Assembly (NCBI RefSeq): GCF_000187465.1
Contig: NZ_GL732439.1
Coordinates: 149,341-213,340 of the forward strand
Reading direction: 5' to 3'
Length of the DNA stretch: 64,000 bases
Origin: Streptococcus infantis ATCC 700779
Lineage (GTDB): Bacteria > Bacillota > Bacilli > Lactobacillales > Streptococcaceae
Part shown: one piece after another, positions 19,977-30,819 of the stretch
How positions within the stretch are numbered: the first letter of the stretch is position 1
How the letters are laid out: every line of letters starts with the position of its first letter
Notes under the pieces: model-generated
Seen by the model: only the letters and a program-made list of their open reading frames with translations
Databases searched by the model: none
What the model was told of the DNA's origin: nothing
Made by a program: the position numbers and the translations under genes

Positions 19977-20756
19977 ATGGCAGTAATGAAGATTGAGTAT
20001 TACTCAGAAGTTTTAGGTATGGAGTGGGGAGTAAATGTACTCTATCCGGATGCATCTCGGGTGACAGAGCCAAACAGTAAAGATATTCCAGTTCTCTATC
20101 TCCTTCATGGAATGTCAGGGAACCACAACAGTTGGCTCAAACGGACCAATGTAGAACGCTTGCTACGTGGGACCAATCTGATTGTTGTCATGCCAAATAC
20201 AAACAACGGCTGGTATACAGATACTCAGTATGGCTATAACTATTACACAGCTCTAGCAGAAGAGTTGCCTAAGGTGCTCAAACGCTTCTTCCCCAATATG
20301 ACCAACGAGCGAGATAAAACCTTCATTGCTGGTTTATCAATGGGCGGCTACGGTTCCTTTAAGTTAGCACTGTCAACTGACCGTTTCTCCCATGCAGCTA
20401 GCTTTTCTGGGGCGCTTAGCTTCGAGAAGTTTTCTCCTGAGAGTCAAGATTTAGGAACGCGTGCCTACTGGCGAGGTGTTTTTGGCAAAGTTAATGATTG
20501 GGTGAATAGCCCTTACTCGCTTGAGACCCTTGCCAAAAAGTCAGACAAGGAGACCAAACTCTGGGTTTGGTGTGGCGAACAAGATTATCTCTATTCTGCC
20601 AATAATCTAGCAGTTAAAAATCTTAAGAAACTTGGTTTAGATGTGACTTATAGCCATAGTGCAGGAACCCATGAGTGGTATTATTGGGAAAAGCAATTGG
20701 AACGTTTTTTAACTACCTTGCCAATTGATTTTGTTTTGGAAGAACGTTTATCCTAA
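19977..20756 (+). CDS. estA: Tributyrin esterase
   Basis: Alpha/beta-hydrolase of the esterase D / EstA family acting on short-chain acyl esters. The oxyanion loop [13 protein letters not shown] lies near residues 41-53, nucleophile motif GLSMGGYGS near 119-127, and the catalytic His is in [14 protein letters not shown] near the C-terminus. The 259-residue length fits pneumococcal EstA, which is known to deacetylate sialic acids and host glycans. No signal peptide is visible. AAGGAG precedes the ATG. Confidence 0.9.
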   Translation: MAVMKIEYYSEVLGMEWGVNVLYPDASRVTEPNSKDIPVLYLLHGMSGNHNSWLKRTNVERLLRGTNLIVVMPNTNNGWYTDTQYGYNYYTALAEELPKVLKRFFPNMTNERDKTFIAGLSMGGYGSFKLALSTDRFSHAASFSGALSFEKFSPESQDLGTRAYWRGVFGKVNDWVNSPYSLETLAKKSDKETKLWVWCGEQDYLYSANNLAVKNLKKLGLDVTYSHSAGTHEWYYWEKQLERFLTTLPIDFVLEERLS

Positions 20757-20802
20757 TTTTAGCTTTCTTTCAGCTTGTTTTAGTAGAATAAAGAATCTAT
20801 CT

Positions 20803-20847
20803 TTAGAATGGGAATCCATGACTTAAAGATGGGTTCTTATTTTTTTA
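20803..20847 (+). terminator. Weak hairpin with T-run after estA
   Basis: AGAATGGGAATCCAT...ATGGGTTCTT followed by seven Ts; the stem is imperfect. Confidence 0.4.
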
Positions 20848-20862
20848 GAAAGGTGGGCAATT

Positions 20863-21564
20863 ATGGGCTGGATTATTCGTGTGTTATGTCGGTTTTTACT
20901 AGGGATTTTACGTATGTTTTGGCGCCTTGTATGGACGCTTATCTTCTTCATTCTCATCACTTTTGGGATTCTCTGGTATGTGACAGGTAATTTACCTGCT
21001 ACTTTAAATCAAGTTAGCAAAGTGGTTCGAGTCGGCCAAGCAGGTTGGGATCAATGGCAAGAAACTGGCAAGTTGCAAGGTTTGTCTCAGACAGATCATC
21101 ATCAAGATTCAGGAGCAAAATGGTCAAAGGCGCAAGCAACTATCTATATTGATCCTCAAATGGATGCCACTTTCCAAAAGGCCTACCGTGAAGCAATTGC
21201 TAACTGGAACCAGACAGGGGCATTTAACTTTGAGCTTGTAACAGAAGCGGATCAGGCCGATATTTTCGCTACCGAAATGAATGATGGTTCGACAGCTGTA
21301 GCAGGTGAGGCGGAGAGTCAGACAAATCTCCTAACCAAACAATTCATTTCAGTGACCGTTCGCTTGAATCATTATTATCTATCCAATCCAAACTATGGAT
21401 ATACCGATGATCGTATCATGCATACAGCAGAGCATGAACTAGGTCATGCGATTGGTTTGGAACACACCAATGAAGTTTCGGTTATGCAACCAGCAGGCTC
21501 TTATTATGGAATCCAAGCTCAAGATGTAAAAGAAGTTCAAGAACTATATGAGTCTGGGGAATAA
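20863..21564 (+). CDS. Membrane-anchored matrixin-like zinc metalloprotease
   Basis: A 233-residue protein with a strongly hydrophobic N-terminal anchor (about residues 5-40), a Gln/Lys-rich linker, and a metzincin catalytic domain. The zinc motif HELGHAIGLEHT (HExxHxxGxxH) lies near residue 191-202, followed by the Met-turn VMQP. This is the peptidase M10A (matrixin-like) signature. The catalytic domain is predicted to face the outside of the membrane. The substrate is unknown. A good ribosome site (AGAAAGG) precedes the ATG. Confidence 0.85.
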   Translation: MGWIIRVLCRFLLGILRMFWRLVWTLIFFILITFGILWYVTGNLPATLNQVSKVVRVGQAGWDQWQETGKLQGLSQTDHHQDSGAKWSKAQATIYIDPQMDATFQKAYREAIANWNQTGAFNFELVTEADQADIFATEMNDGSTAVAGEAESQTNLLTKQFISVTVRLNHYYLSNPNYGYTDDRIMHTAEHELGHAIGLEHTNEVSVMQPAGSYYGIQAQDVKEVQELYESGE

Positions 21565-21618
21565 GTGATTTTCTAAGGAAACTGGAGCTCTCTGATTTAA
21601 GCAATACAGGGGGCTTTT

Positions 21619-21634
21619 TGCTATAATGGAATTA
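21619..21634 (+). promoter_or_regulatory. Extended -10 promoter placing uvrC at the transcript start
   Basis: TGCTATAAT (21619-21627) is an extended -10. The ATG at 21634 is seven bases after the hexamer, where transcription is expected to begin. No ribosome site exists between them. Confidence 0.55.
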
Positions 21635-23460
21635 TGAATAACTTGATTAAATCAAAACTGGAGCTCTTGCCTACTAGCCCTGGTTGTTACATTCACAAAG
21701 ATAAAAACGGCACTATCATTTATGTAGGAAAGGCTAAAAATCTGCGCAATCGGGTGCGCTCCTACTTCCGTGGGAGCCATGATACCAAGACAGAAGCTCT
21801 GGTATCTGAGATTGTAGATTTTGAGTTTATTGTTACGGAGTCTAATATTGAAGCCTTGCTTCTTGAAATCAACCTCATCAAGGAAAACAAGCCTAAGTAC
21901 AATATTATGCTCAAGGATGATAAGTCTTATCCCTTTATCAAAATCACAAATGAGCGCTATCCTCGCTTGATTATCACCCGTCAGGTCAAAAAAGACGGAG
22001 GTCTCTATTTTGGTCCCTATCCGGATGTGGGGGCAGCCAATGAAATCAAACGGCTATTGGATCGGATTTTCCCTTTTCGCAAGTGTACCAATCCTCCTTC
22101 TAAGGTTTGTTTTTATTACCATATCGGCCAGTGTATGGCTCATACGGTTTGTCGCAAGGATGAAGCTTATTTTAAAGCAATGTCCCAAGAAGTCTCTGAT
22201 TTTCTCAAGGGACAAGACGATAAAATCATTGATGACCTCAAGGAGAAGATGGCTGTGGCAGCCCAAAGTATGGAGTTTGAACGTGCCGCGGAATACCGTG
22301 ATTTGATTCAGGCTATTGGCACCCTTCGGACTAAGCAACGAGTCATGGCTAAAGACCTCCAAAACCGTGATGTATTTGGTTACTACGTGGATAAGGGTTG
22401 GATGTGTGTTCAGGTTTTCTTTGTCCGTCAAGGTAAACTGATTGAACGCGATGTCAATCTCTTTCCTTATTACAATGACCCAGATGAAGATTTCTTGACC
22501 TATGTGGGACAGTTTTATCAAGAAAAATCTCACTTGGTACCTAATGAAATTTTGATACCTCAGGATATTGATGGAGAAGCCGTTAAGGCTTTGGTAGATA
22601 CCAAGGTTCTTAAGCCCCAACGTGGTGAGAAGAAGCAACTAGTCAATCTGGCTATCAAAAACGCTCGTGTTAGTTTAGAGCAGAAGTTTAATCTATTAGA
22701 GAAATCAGTTGAAAAGACTCAAGGAGCTATTGAAAATCTTGGGCGACTTCTACAAATTCCAACCCCAGTCCGTATCGAGTCTTTTGATAACTCTAATATT
22801 ATGGGGACTAGTCCAGTCTCAGCTATGGTTGTTTTTGTTAACGGAAAACCGAGCAAGAAGGATTACCGTAAGTATAAAATCAAGACTGTGGTCGGACCAG
22901 ATGACTATGCAAGTATGCGAGAGGTTATTCGTAGACGTTATGGACGGGTCCAGCGTGACGGTTTGACACCGCCAGATCTAATCGTAATCGATGGTGGTCA
23001 GGGACAGGTTAATATTGCTAAGCAGGTTATTCAAGAAGAGTTAGGCTTAGATATTCCGATTGCAGGACTTCAAAAGAATGACAAGCACCAAACCCATGAA
23101 TTACTTTTTGGAGATCCGCTTGAGGTGGTAGAGTTGTCTCGAAATTCTCAGGAATTTTTCCTCTTGCAACGCATTCAGGACGAGGTACACCGCTTTGCCA
23201 TTACATTCCACCGTCAACTTCGTTCTAAAAATTCCTTCTCCTCTCAATTGGATGGAATTGAAGGCTTGGGGCCAAAACGTAAGCAGAATTTGATGAAATA
23301 TTTCAAATCTCTGACAAAAATCAAGGAAGCTAGCGTGGACGAGATTGTTGCAGTTGGTATACCAAGAGCAGTGGCAGAGGCAGTTCATCAACACTTAAAT
23401 CTAGAAGAAGACTCAGCGCTAGCTCAAGTAGCTGAGAAACCTCTTGAATACAAGGAATAA
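21634..23460 (+). CDS. uvrC: Excinuclease ABC subunit C
   Basis: Makes both incisions in nucleotide excision repair with UvrA and UvrB. The N-terminal GIY-YIG nuclease reads [19 protein letters not shown] near 15-33, the central UVR motif lies near 205-240, the RNase H-like endonuclease domain includes [20 protein letters not shown] near 380, and a helix-hairpin-helix pair ([16 protein letters not shown]) sits at the C-terminus. 608 residues is normal. The start lacks a ribosome site and is likely leaderless. Confidence 0.95.
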   Translation: MNNLIKSKLELLPTSPGCYIHKDKNGTIIYVGKAKNLRNRVRSYFRGSHDTKTEALVSEIVDFEFIVTESNIEALLLEINLIKENKPKYNIMLKDDKSYPFIKITNERYPRLIITRQVKKDGGLYFGPYPDVGAANEIKRLLDRIFPFRKCTNPPSKVCFYYHIGQCMAHTVCRKDEAYFKAMSQEVSDFLKGQDDKIIDDLKEKMAVAAQSMEFERAAEYRDLIQAIGTLRTKQRVMAKDLQNRDVFGYYVDKGWMCVQVFFVRQGKLIERDVNLFPYYNDPDEDFLTYVGQFYQEKSHLVPNEILIPQDIDGEAVKALVDTKVLKPQRGEKKQLVNLAIKNARVSLEQKFNLLEKSVEKTQGAIENLGRLLQIPTPVRIESFDNSNIMGTSPVSAMVVFVNGKPSKKDYRKYKIKTVVGPDDYASMREVIRRRYGRVQRDGLTPPDLIVIDGGQGQVNIAKQVIQEELGLDIPIAGLQKNDKHQTHELLFGDPLEVVELSRNSQEFFLLQRIQDEVHRFAITFHRQLRSKNSFSSQLDGIEGLGPKRKQNLMKYFKSLTKIKEASVDEIVAVGIPRAVAEAVHQHLNLEEDSALAQVAEKPLEYKE

Positions 23461-23528
23461 AGTAGCAATGGAATGTTTTGGCTTTAGTGGGTGCAAGCTA
23501 GTCGGATTTGTGGTAAAATAGATAAGAT

Positions 23529-24479
23529 ATGACAAAAGAATTTCATCATGTAACGGTCATGCTCCATGAGACCATTGATATGCTAGATGTAAAACCTGAT
23601 GGTATTTACGTTGATGCGACCTTGGGAGGAGCAGGACACAGCGAGTATTTATTAAGTAAGTTAAGCGAGAAAGGGCATCTCTATGCCTTTGACCAAGACC
23701 AGAATGCCATTGATAATGCGCAAAAACGATTGGCTCCCTATATCGAAAAGGGAATGGTCACCTTCATCAAGGATAATTTCCGTCATTTGAAGGACCGCTT
23801 ACATGACTTAGGTGTGACTGAAATTGATGGAATTTGTTATGATTTAGGTGTGTCAAGCCCGCAGTTGGATCAGCGTGAACGTGGTTTTTCCTATAAGAAG
23901 AATGCACCGCTGGATATGCGCATGAATCAGGAAGCTAGTTTGACCGCTTATGAAGTCGTTAATCACTACGACTACCATGATTTGGTAAGAATCTTTTTCA
24001 AATATGGAGAGGACAAGTTTTCCAAACAGATTGCTCGAAAAATTGAACAGGCGCGTGAACAGAAACCGATTGAGACAACAACCGAATTGGCAGAGATTAT
24101 TAAATCTGCCAAACCGGCAAAGGAGCTCAAGAAAAAAGGTCACCCAGCCAAACAAATTTTCCAAGCTATCCGTATAGAGGTCAATGATGAACTGGGTGCT
24201 GCAGATGAATCAATCCAGCAGGCTATGGATATGTTGGCTCTAGATGGCAGAATATCAGTGATTACCTTCCATTCGCTGGAAGATCGCTTGACTAAGCAAC
24301 TATTTAAGGAAGTTTCGACAGTGAAGGTTCCAAAAGGCTTGCCATTCATCCCGGATGATCTCAAGCCTAAGATGGAATTAGTCTCTCGCAAGCCGATTCT
24401 ACCAAGCAAGGAGGAGTTGGAAGCCAATAATCGTTCCCACTCAGCCAAGCTACGAGTAGCTCGAAAAATTCACAAGTAA
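23529..24479 (+). CDS. rsmH: 16S rRNA (cytosine-1402-N4)-methyltransferase
   Basis: RsmH (MraW) methylates 16S rRNA C1402. Motif [15 protein letters not shown] lies near residues 28-41, [11 protein letters not shown] near 105, and HSLEDRLTK near 251. 316 residues is normal. First gene of the division-wall cluster rsmH-ftsL-pbp2x-mraY, with about 9, 3 and 1 bp between genes. An extended -10 TGGTAAAAT ends 9 nt before the ATG and no ribosome site is visible, so the leader is about three nucleotides. Confidence 0.95.
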   Translation: MTKEFHHVTVMLHETIDMLDVKPDGIYVDATLGGAGHSEYLLSKLSEKGHLYAFDQDQNAIDNAQKRLAPYIEKGMVTFIKDNFRHLKDRLHDLGVTEIDGICYDLGVSSPQLDQRERGFSYKKNAPLDMRMNQEASLTAYEVVNHYDYHDLVRIFFKYGEDKFSKQIARKIEQAREQKPIETTTELAEIIKSAKPAKELKKKGHPAKQIFQAIRIEVNDELGAADESIQQAMDMLALDGRISVITFHSLEDRLTKQLFKEVSTVKVPKGLPFIPDDLKPKMELVSRKPILPSKEELEANNRSHSAKLRVARKIHK

Positions 24480-24488
24480 GGGGATAAA

Positions 24489-24806
24489 ATGGTAGACAAA
24501 AGAGAAACGACGAGCCAGTTACTGCAAGCTCGTATCAAGAGATTTTCACGTGTTGAGAAGGCCTTTTACCTTTCGATTGCCATTACAGCCCTGATCTTAG
24601 CAGTAAGTGTTGTCTATATGCAAACAAAGCTCCTGCAAGTTCAGAGTGAGTTAACAACAGTTAATAATCAAATCGAAGAAAAGAAGACCGAACTAGATGA
24701 TGTCAAGCAAGAAGTTAATGAATTGATCCGATCAGAACGCTTGACAGGAATTGCAGACTCGCAAGAGTTGCAATTAAACAATGGAAATATCCGATCGGCG
24801 GAGTAA
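24489..24806 (+). CDS. ftsL: Cell division protein FtsL
   Basis: A small bitopic divisome protein that forms a complex with DivIB/FtsQ and DivIC/FtsB and supports PBP2x-FtsW. It has a short basic cytoplasmic N-terminus, one membrane helix (about residues 25-47), then a periplasm-side coiled coil (LLQVQSELTTVNNQIEEKK onward). 105 residues and the position between rsmH and pbp2x fit FtsL. Confidence 0.93.
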   Translation: MVDKRETTSQLLQARIKRFSRVEKAFYLSIAITALILAVSVVYMQTKLLQVQSELTTVNNQIEEKKTELDDVKQEVNELIRSERLTGIADSQELQLNNGNIRSAE

Positions 24807-24809
24807 TAT

Positions 24810-27065
24810 ATGAAAACATGGAAAGAAAAAATAGTACACTTTGCCATTAAGAATCGCAGAACTCCTCTAGAAAACCGCAGACGAGTTGGGAAAAGCCTTA
24901 GTCTCTTGGCTGTCATTCTCTTTGCTGTTTTTTTGGTTAACTTTGCGGTGATTATTGGTACGGGAAAGAAGTTTGGTGTTGACCTGGTCAAAGAAGCATA
25001 TAAGGTTCATCAAACAACTCGAACAGTCCCTGCTAAGAGGGGAACCATTTATGATCGTAATGGAACTCCGATTGCAGAAGATGCAACCTCCTACAATGTT
25101 TATGCGGTCATTGATAAGGATTATAAGTCTGCGAATGGAGATATTCTATATGTTGAGGAATCTCAGTACAATAAGGTAGCCGAAATTTTCCATAAGTACT
25201 TGGATATGGAGGAGACCTATGTCAAAGATCAACTCTCTCAACCCAATCTCAAACAGGTTTCCTTTGGTACTAAAGGAAATGGGATTACCTACGCAAATAT
25301 GATGTCCATAAAAAAGGATCTAGAAGCTGCCAAGGTTGAGGGAGTGGATTTTACCACAAGCCCCAATCGAAGTTATCCAAATGGGAAATTTGCTTCATCC
25401 TTCATTGGTCTAGCCCAGCTCCATGAAAATGAAGATGGTTCAAAGAGTCTTATTGGAACATCTGGTATTGAAAGCTCCTTGAATAGCTTGTTAGCAGGGA
25501 CAGATGGTATTATTACCTATGAAAAAGACCGTCTAGGTAATATCGTTCCTGGTACAGAACAAGTCACCCAACAGACCGTAAACGGGAAAGACGTCTATAC
25601 GACCCTATCTAGTCCTTTGCAGTCCTTTATGGAAAGTCAAATGGATGCCTTTCAAGAGAAAGTAAAAGGCAAGTATATGACAGCGACCTTGGTCAGTGCA
25701 AAGACCGGTGAAATCCTCGCTACCACCCAACGACCTACCTTTAATGCAGATACTAAAGAAGGAATCACTGAGGACTTTGTTTGGCGTGATATTCTTTATC
25801 AAAGTAACTATGAACCAGGATCAGCCATGAAGGTTATGACGTTAGCTTCTTCTATTGATAATAATACCTTCCCAAGTGGAGAATACTTCAATAGCAGTGA
25901 ATTTAAAATGGCGGATGCGACGACTCGAGATTGGGATGTTAATGATGGTTTGACTACTGGTGGGATGATGACTTTCTTACAAGGTTTCGCTCACTCCAGT
26001 AATGTTGGAATGAGTCTACTTGAACAAAAAATGGGAGATGCTACTTGGTTGGATTATCTAAAACGCTTTAAATTTGGGGTTCCAACTCGCTTTGGCTTGA
26101 CAGATGAATACGCTGGTCAACTTCCAGCTGATAATATTGTTAGTATTGCTCAAAGCTCATTTGGGCAAGGAATTTCAGTGACACAAACACAAATGCTTCG
26201 TGCCTTTACAGCTATTGCTAATGATGGAGTTATGCTGGAGCCAAAATTTATAAGTGCTATTTATGATACTAACAATCAGTCTGTACGTAAGTCACAAAAA
26301 GAAATAGTAGGAAATCCTGTTTCCAAAGAGACAGCAAGCACAACTCGAAATCACATGATCTTAGTTGGGACGGACCCTCTATATGGAACTATGTATAATC
26401 ACTACACAGGAAAGCCAATTATAACAGTTCCTGGACAAAATGTAGCCCTCAAGTCTGGTACAGCCCAAATCGCTGATGAGAAAAATGGAGGATACTTGGT
26501 TGGTTCTACCAATTATATTTTCTCAGTTGTGACTATGAATCCTGCTGAAAATCCTGATTTTATCTTGTATGTAACGGTTCAACAACCTGAACATTATTCA
26601 GGTATCCAGTTGGGAGAATTTACCACCCCAATCTTGGAGCGTGCTTCTGCGATGAAAGAATCTCTCAATCTTCAATCAACTGCTAAAAGTCTGGATCAGG
26701 TTACCACTACGACTAACTATGCTATGCCTTCGACAAAAGACTATAGCCCTGGAGATTTGGCAGAAGAACTACGACGTAACCTTGTTCAACCAATCGTTAT
26801 CGGTTCAGGAACGAAAATCAAAGAAAGTTCAGTGGCAGAAGGAACCAATCTAGACGCAAATGCGCAGATCTTACTCCTTTCTGACAAGGTAGAAGAGATG
26901 CCTGATTTGTATGGTTGGTCTAAGAAGAATGTCGAAACTTTTGCAAAATGGCTGGATATCGAAGTTGAATTTGAAGGTACAGGAGAAACTGTAAAAAAAC
27001 AAAGTGTTCGTACCAATACAGCTTTAAAAAATATACAGAAAATAAAAATAACTTTAGGAGATTAG
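24810..27065 (+). CDS. pbpX: Penicillin-binding protein 2X (septal transpeptidase)
   Basis: Class B PBP that cross-links septal peptidoglycan with FtsW; a primary beta-lactam target. A membrane anchor lies near residues 30-50, then the dimerisation domain, the transpeptidase domain and two C-terminal PASTA domains. The active-site motifs are S338-A-M-K (nucleophile Ser338), HSSN near 395-398, and KSGTAQ near 548-553. Penicillin-sensitive pneumococci have STMK; Thr to Ala at this position is a well-known low-affinity substitution. Length is 751 residues against 750 in the R6 reference as I remember it. Third gene of the division cluster. Confidence 0.97.
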   Translation: MKTWKEKIVHFAIKNRRTPLENRRRVGKSLSLLAVILFAVFLVNFAVIIGTGKKFGVDLVKEAYKVHQTTRTVPAKRGTIYDRNGTPIAEDATSYNVYAVIDKDYKSANGDILYVEESQYNKVAEIFHKYLDMEETYVKDQLSQPNLKQVSFGTKGNGITYANMMSIKKDLEAAKVEGVDFTTSPNRSYPNGKFASSFIGLAQLHENEDGSKSLIGTSGIESSLNSLLAGTDGIITYEKDRLGNIVPGTEQVTQQTVNGKDVYTTLSSPLQSFMESQMDAFQEKVKGKYMTATLVSAKTGEILATTQRPTFNADTKEGITEDFVWRDILYQSNYEPGSAMKVMTLASSIDNNTFPSGEYFNSSEFKMADATTRDWDVNDGLTTGGMMTFLQGFAHSSNVGMSLLEQKMGDATWLDYLKRFKFGVPTRFGLTDEYAGQLPADNIVSIAQSSFGQGISVTQTQMLRAFTAIANDGVMLEPKFISAIYDTNNQSVRKSQKEIVGNPVSKETASTTRNHMILVGTDPLYGTMYNHYTGKPIITVPGQNVALKSGTAQIADEKNGGYLVGSTNYIFSVVTMNPAENPDFILYVTVQQPEHYSGIQLGEFTTPILERASAMKESLNLQSTAKSLDQVTTTTNYAMPSTKDYSPGDLAEELRRNLVQPIVIGSGTKIKESSVAEGTNLDANAQILLLSDKVEEMPDLYGWSKKNVETFAKWLDIEVEFEGTGETVKKQSVRTNTALKNIQKIKITLGD

Positions 27066-27066
27066 A

Positions 27067-28047
27067 ATGCTAGTTTCTATCTTTTCTGGAATCCTTACTT
27101 TTGTTCTTACAGTGGTAGGAATTCCAGCTTTTATCCGTTTTTACCGTAAAGCACAGATTACTGGTCAACAGATGCATGAGGATGTTAAGCAACACCAGGC
27201 AAAAGCTGGGACGCCGACAATGGGAGGAATTGTCTTCCTCGTAACAAGCGTTTTAGTTAGTTTAGTTCTTGCACTTTTTACTAATCAACTAACCAACAAT
27301 GTTGGAATGATCCTCTTTATTCTCGTTTTGTATGGTTTGGTTGGCTTCTTAGATGATTTCCTCAAGGTTTTTCGTAAAATCAATGAAGGGCTCAATCCTA
27401 AACAAAAGTTCTTGCTTCAATTAGTAGGAGGAGTTATCTTCTATCTCTTTTATGAAAGAGGCGGGGATGTCTTAAATGTATTTGGGTATCCATTGCACTT
27501 AGGCTTTCTTTACATTTTCTTTGCTCTCTTCTGGTTAGTTGGTTTTTCAAATGCTGTTAACTTGACTGATGGAATTGATGGCTTGGCAAGTATCTCAGTA
27601 GTGATTAGCCTATCTGCCTACGGAGTCATTGCTTATGTACAAAATCAATTGGATATTCTCTTAGTGATTCTTGCCATGATTGGTGGTCTTCTTGGTTTCT
27701 TTGTCTTTAACCATAAGCCTGCTAAGGTATTCATGGGAGATGTCGGAAGTCTTGCTCTTGGAGGAATGTTGGCCGCTATTTCTATGGCGCTGCACCAAGA
27801 ATGGACGCTACTCCTGATTGGTATAGTGTATGTTTTTGAAACAACATCTGTCATGATGCAAGTTACCTACTTTAAGTTGAGTGGCGGAAAACGTATCTTC
27901 CGAATGACACCAGTTCATCACCATTTTGAGTTGGGTGGATTTTCAGGTAAAGGTCAAGCCTGGAGTGAGTGGAAGGTCGATTTCTTCTTCTGGGGAGTGG
28001 GCTTGCTTGCTAGTCTTCTAACGTTAGCTATTATGTACTTGTTCTAA
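27067..28047 (+). CDS. mraY: Phospho-N-acetylmuramoyl-pentapeptide transferase
   Basis: Makes lipid I by moving phospho-MurNAc-pentapeptide onto undecaprenyl phosphate at the inner membrane face. Ten hydrophobic helices; signature motifs FLDDFLK near 98, [10 protein letters not shown] near 168-177, and the His-rich [11 protein letters not shown] near 278-288. 326 residues is the streptococcal length. It starts one base after pbp2x ends. Confidence 0.96.
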   Translation: MLVSIFSGILTFVLTVVGIPAFIRFYRKAQITGQQMHEDVKQHQAKAGTPTMGGIVFLVTSVLVSLVLALFTNQLTNNVGMILFILVLYGLVGFLDDFLKVFRKINEGLNPKQKFLLQLVGGVIFYLFYERGGDVLNVFGYPLHLGFLYIFFALFWLVGFSNAVNLTDGIDGLASISVVISLSAYGVIAYVQNQLDILLVILAMIGGLLGFFVFNHKPAKVFMGDVGSLALGGMLAAISMALHQEWTLLLIGIVYVFETTSVMMQVTYFKLSGGKRIFRMTPVHHHFELGGFSGKGQAWSEWKVDFFFWGVGLLASLLTLAIMYLF

Positions 28048-28067
28048 AAATAGAATGATAAATCATA

Positions 28068-28107
28068 GAAAAAGAGAAGGATTTTTCCCTTCTCTTTTTC
28101 TATTTTT
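28068..28107 (+). terminator. Terminator of the rsmH-mraY cluster
   Basis: GAAAAAGAGAAGG/CCTTCTCTTTTTC stem followed by TATTTTT. Confidence 0.88.
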
Positions 28108-28166
28108 GAATCCTTTTCTCAAAAAAAGTAAAAATATGGTAAAATGGAAAAAAGAAAGTTGAGATT

Positions 28167-28688
28167 ATGAGTTATTTTAAAAAGTATACATTTGACAAAT
28201 CTAAGTTTAAGTTAGGGATGCGAACGTTTAAAACAGGAATCGCTGTTTTTTTGGTCCTTATGATTTTTGGTTTTTTTGGATGGAAGGGACTTCAAATCGG
28301 AGCGCTAACGGCTGTCTTTAGTTTGAGAGAAGACTTTGATAAGAGTGTTCATTTTGGTACTTCTCGTATTTTAGGGAATAGCATCGGTGGTTTTTATGCA
28401 CTCATTTTCTTCCTCCTAAATAATTTTTTTCATGGAGCCTTTTTGGTAACTCTCCTGGTTGTTCCGATTTGTACCATGTTAACCATTATGACAAATGTCG
28501 CCATGAATAATAAGTCGGGAGTCATCGGTGGAGTTGCAGCCATGTTGATTATTACCCTATCAATTCCGAGCGGAGAGACTGTTTTGTACGTGTTTGCTCG
28601 AGTTTTTGAGACTTTTATGGGTGTTTTTGTAGCAATTCTAGTAAATTATGATATTGATCGCTTGCGGAGTCTCATACAGAAAAAATAA
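28167..28688 (+). CDS. Aromatic acid exporter (FUSC-like) family membrane protein
   Basis: A 173-residue integral membrane protein with a basic N-terminus (FKLGMRTFKTGIAVFL) and four to five hydrophobic helices; IGALTAVFSLREDFDKSV and RILGNSIGG resemble the conserved loop of the small FUSC/ArAE (YgaE/YqjA-like) family. Transport substrate is unknown. It has its own -10 TAAAAT at about 28140 and precedes the glnR promoter. Confidence 0.75.
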   Translation: MSYFKKYTFDKSKFKLGMRTFKTGIAVFLVLMIFGFFGWKGLQIGALTAVFSLREDFDKSVHFGTSRILGNSIGGFYALIFFLLNNFFHGAFLVTLLVVPICTMLTIMTNVAMNNKSGVIGGVAAMLIITLSIPSGETVLYVFARVFETFMGVFVAILVNYDIDRLRSLIQKK

Positions 28689-28693
28689 AATAA

Positions 28694-28710
28694 TGTCATA
28701 AGATATGACA
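28694..28710 (+). promoter_or_regulatory. GlnR operator upstream of glnRA
   Basis: TGTCA-TAAGATA-TGACA fits the GlnR/TnrA consensus TGTNA-N7-TNACA exactly. It ends eight bases before the -35 box, so GlnR-glutamine binding would repress glnRA. Confidence 0.85.
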
Positions 28711-28717
28711 TTAACAA

Positions 28718-28746
28718 TTGACGATTGAATTTTTTTAGACTATAAT
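28718..28746 (+). promoter_or_regulatory. glnRA promoter
   Basis: TTGACG (28718-28723), 17 bp, TATAAT (28741-28746). Confidence 0.85.
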
Positions 28747-28770
28747 AGACAGAAAGAAGAGGAAGTGCAC

Positions 28771-29127
28771 ATGAAGGAAAAAGAATTTCGTCGCAATATG
28801 GCAGTTTTCCCCATTGGTAGTGTTATGAAGCTGACCGATCTTTCGGCGCGTCAAATTCGTTATTATGAAGATCAGGAGTTGATAAAACCTGATCGAAACG
28901 AAGGTAACCGCCGGATGTATTCTTTAAATGATATGGATCGGTTGCTTGAGATTAAGGACTATATCTCTGAAGGTCTGAACATTGCTGCTATCAAGAAAAA
29001 ATATGCCGAACGTGAGGCGAAAGCCAAGAAACCAGTTAGTCAAACTGAGGTTCGTCGTGCCCTTCGGAATGAAGTTCTTCAACAAAGTCGCTTTGCTTCT
29101 CAACAATCACCTTTTGGTCGCGGTTAG
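28771..29127 (+). CDS. glnR: MerR-family nitrogen regulator GlnR
   Basis: Represses glutamine uptake and synthesis genes when bound to feedback-inhibited glutamine synthetase. MerR-type winged helix: [19 protein letters not shown] near residues 14-32, with [15 protein letters not shown] following. The C-terminal tail ([13 protein letters not shown]) is the segment that senses GlnA. The ATG at 28771 is preferred over the GTG two codons upstream because the AGAGGAAG ribosome site spaces better and the family starts MKEKEFRR. 118 residues. glnA follows 35 bp downstream. Confidence 0.95.
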   Translation: MKEKEFRRNMAVFPIGSVMKLTDLSARQIRYYEDQELIKPDRNEGNRRMYSLNDMDRLLEIKDYISEGLNIAAIKKKYAEREAKAKKPVSQTEVRRALRNEVLQQSRFASQQSPFGRG

Positions 29128-29162
29128 GCAACCGCAAGTCGTCATATATAAGGAGAAAAACC

Positions 29163-30509
29163 ATGCCAATCACAGCTGCAGATATTCGTCGTGAAGTTAA
29201 GGAAAAAAATGTAACCTTTATCCGTCTCATGTTTTCAGATATTTTGGGAACAATGAAAAACGTCGAAATTCCTGCTACAGATGAACAACTAGACAAGGTC
29301 TTGTCAAACAAGGCTATGTTTGATGGATCTTCTATTGAAGGGTTTGTTCGTATCAATGAATCAGATATGTACTTGTACCCTGACCTGGACACTTGGACTG
29401 TCTTCCCTTGGGGAGATGAGAACGGTAGTGTCGCAGGATTGATCTGTGATGTCTATACAACAGAAGGAGTGCCATTTGCTGGAGATCCTCGAAGCAATCT
29501 TAAACGAGCTCTTCATCACATGGAGAAAGTTGGATTCAAATCTTTCAACCTTGGTCCGGAACCAGAATTCTTCCTATTCAAGCTTGATGAAAATGGAGAC
29601 CCAACTCTTGAGGTGAATGACAAGGGTGGTTACTTTGATTTGGCGCCTACAGACCTTGCCGATAATACCCGTCGTGAGATTGTAAATGTCCTGACTAAAA
29701 TGGGATTTGAGGTAGAGGCTAGTCACCACGAAGTTGCCGTAGGTCAACATGAGATTGACTTTAAGTATGATGAAGTTCTTCGTGCTTGTGACAAGATTCA
29801 AATCTTTAAACTTGTTGTAAAAACAATTGCGCGTAAACATGGTTTGTATGCAACCTTTATGGCTAAACCTAAATTTGGTATCGCTGGTTCAGGAATGCAC
29901 TGCAATATGTCCTTGTTTGATGATGAAGGGAACAACGCCTTCTTTGATCCAAATGATCCAAAAGGAATGCAATTGTCAGAAACAGCCTATCATTTCCTTG
30001 GTGGTTTGATCAAGCACGCCTACAACTACACAGCTATCATGAACCCGACAGTTAACTCATACAAACGTTTGGTTCCAGGGTATGAAGCACCTGTTTACAT
30101 CGCTTGGGCTGGTCGTAACCGTTCACCGTTGGTGCGCGTTCCTGCTACTCGTGGAATGGGAACACGTTTGGAATTGCGCTCAGTAGACCCAATGGCAAAT
30201 CCATATATCGCAATGGCTGTTCTTTTGGAAGTTGGTTTGCACGGTATTGAAAACAAAATCGAAGCACCAGCGCCAATCGAAGAAAACATCTATATCATGA
30301 CTGCAGAAGAGCGTAAAGAGGCTGGCATCACAGACCTTCCATCAACTCTTCACAACGCTTTGAAGGCCATGACAGAAGACGAAGTGGTTAAAGCAGCTCT
30401 AGGTGAACACATCTACACTAGCTTCCTTGAAGCCAAACGAATTGAGTGGGCAAGCTATGCAACCTTCGTTTCACAATGGGAAATTGATAATTATTTAGAC
30501 CTTTACTAA
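29163..30509 (+). CDS. glnA: Glutamine synthetase type I
   Basis: ATP-dependent amidation of glutamate with ammonia; forms dodecamers. Family motifs: [12 protein letters not shown] near 55, the ATP site region [19 protein letters not shown] near 234-252, and [18 protein letters not shown] near 297. 448 residues is the GSI-alpha type, which lacks adenylylation and is controlled by feedback and GlnR. AAGGAG precedes the ATG. Confidence 0.97.
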   Translation: MPITAADIRREVKEKNVTFIRLMFSDILGTMKNVEIPATDEQLDKVLSNKAMFDGSSIEGFVRINESDMYLYPDLDTWTVFPWGDENGSVAGLICDVYTTEGVPFAGDPRSNLKRALHHMEKVGFKSFNLGPEPEFFLFKLDENGDPTLEVNDKGGYFDLAPTDLADNTRREIVNVLTKMGFEVEASHHEVAVGQHEIDFKYDEVLRACDKIQIFKLVVKTIARKHGLYATFMAKPKFGIAGSGMHCNMSLFDDEGNNAFFDPNDPKGMQLSETAYHFLGGLIKHAYNYTAIMNPTVNSYKRLVPGYEAPVYIAWAGRNRSPLVRVPATRGMGTRLELRSVDPMANPYIAMAVLLEVGLHGIENKIEAPAPIEENIYIMTAEERKEAGITDLPSTLHNALKAMTEDEVVKAALGEHIYTSFLEAKRIEWASYATFVSQWEIDNYLDLY

Positions 30510-30582
30510 TAGAGAAGAAAGATTGTCTGAGGGTAAGCAGTCATACAGCAGTCTAAGCAATCGAATACTTATAACCCCTAAA

Positions 30583-30611
30583 TTAGCGATTTCGGTCGCT
30601 ATTTATTTTTC
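30583..30611 (+). terminator. glnA terminator
   Basis: TAGCGAtttcggTCGCTA stem followed by TTTATTTTT. Confidence 0.7.
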
Positions 30612-30819
30612 GAAAAATCCTCTTGATTCTTTTGCAAATTAAATCTATCATCAAACGTGTAGAAGAAAACCAAGGAGTCATTATAGAAAAATTCAATTTT
30701 GAAAACAATATCGGGAAAGAAAACAAACTGCCTCAAATCGAAATCTACAAGCTCACTAACTTTTGCAAGCTTCAAAATTACACATCTGTAAATATTTTTT
30801 TGAAAGATATATTTGAACC

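Noticed and set aside
22054-22638. 194-codon minus-strand frame within uvrC
   Set aside because: Antisense of a well-supported repair gene.
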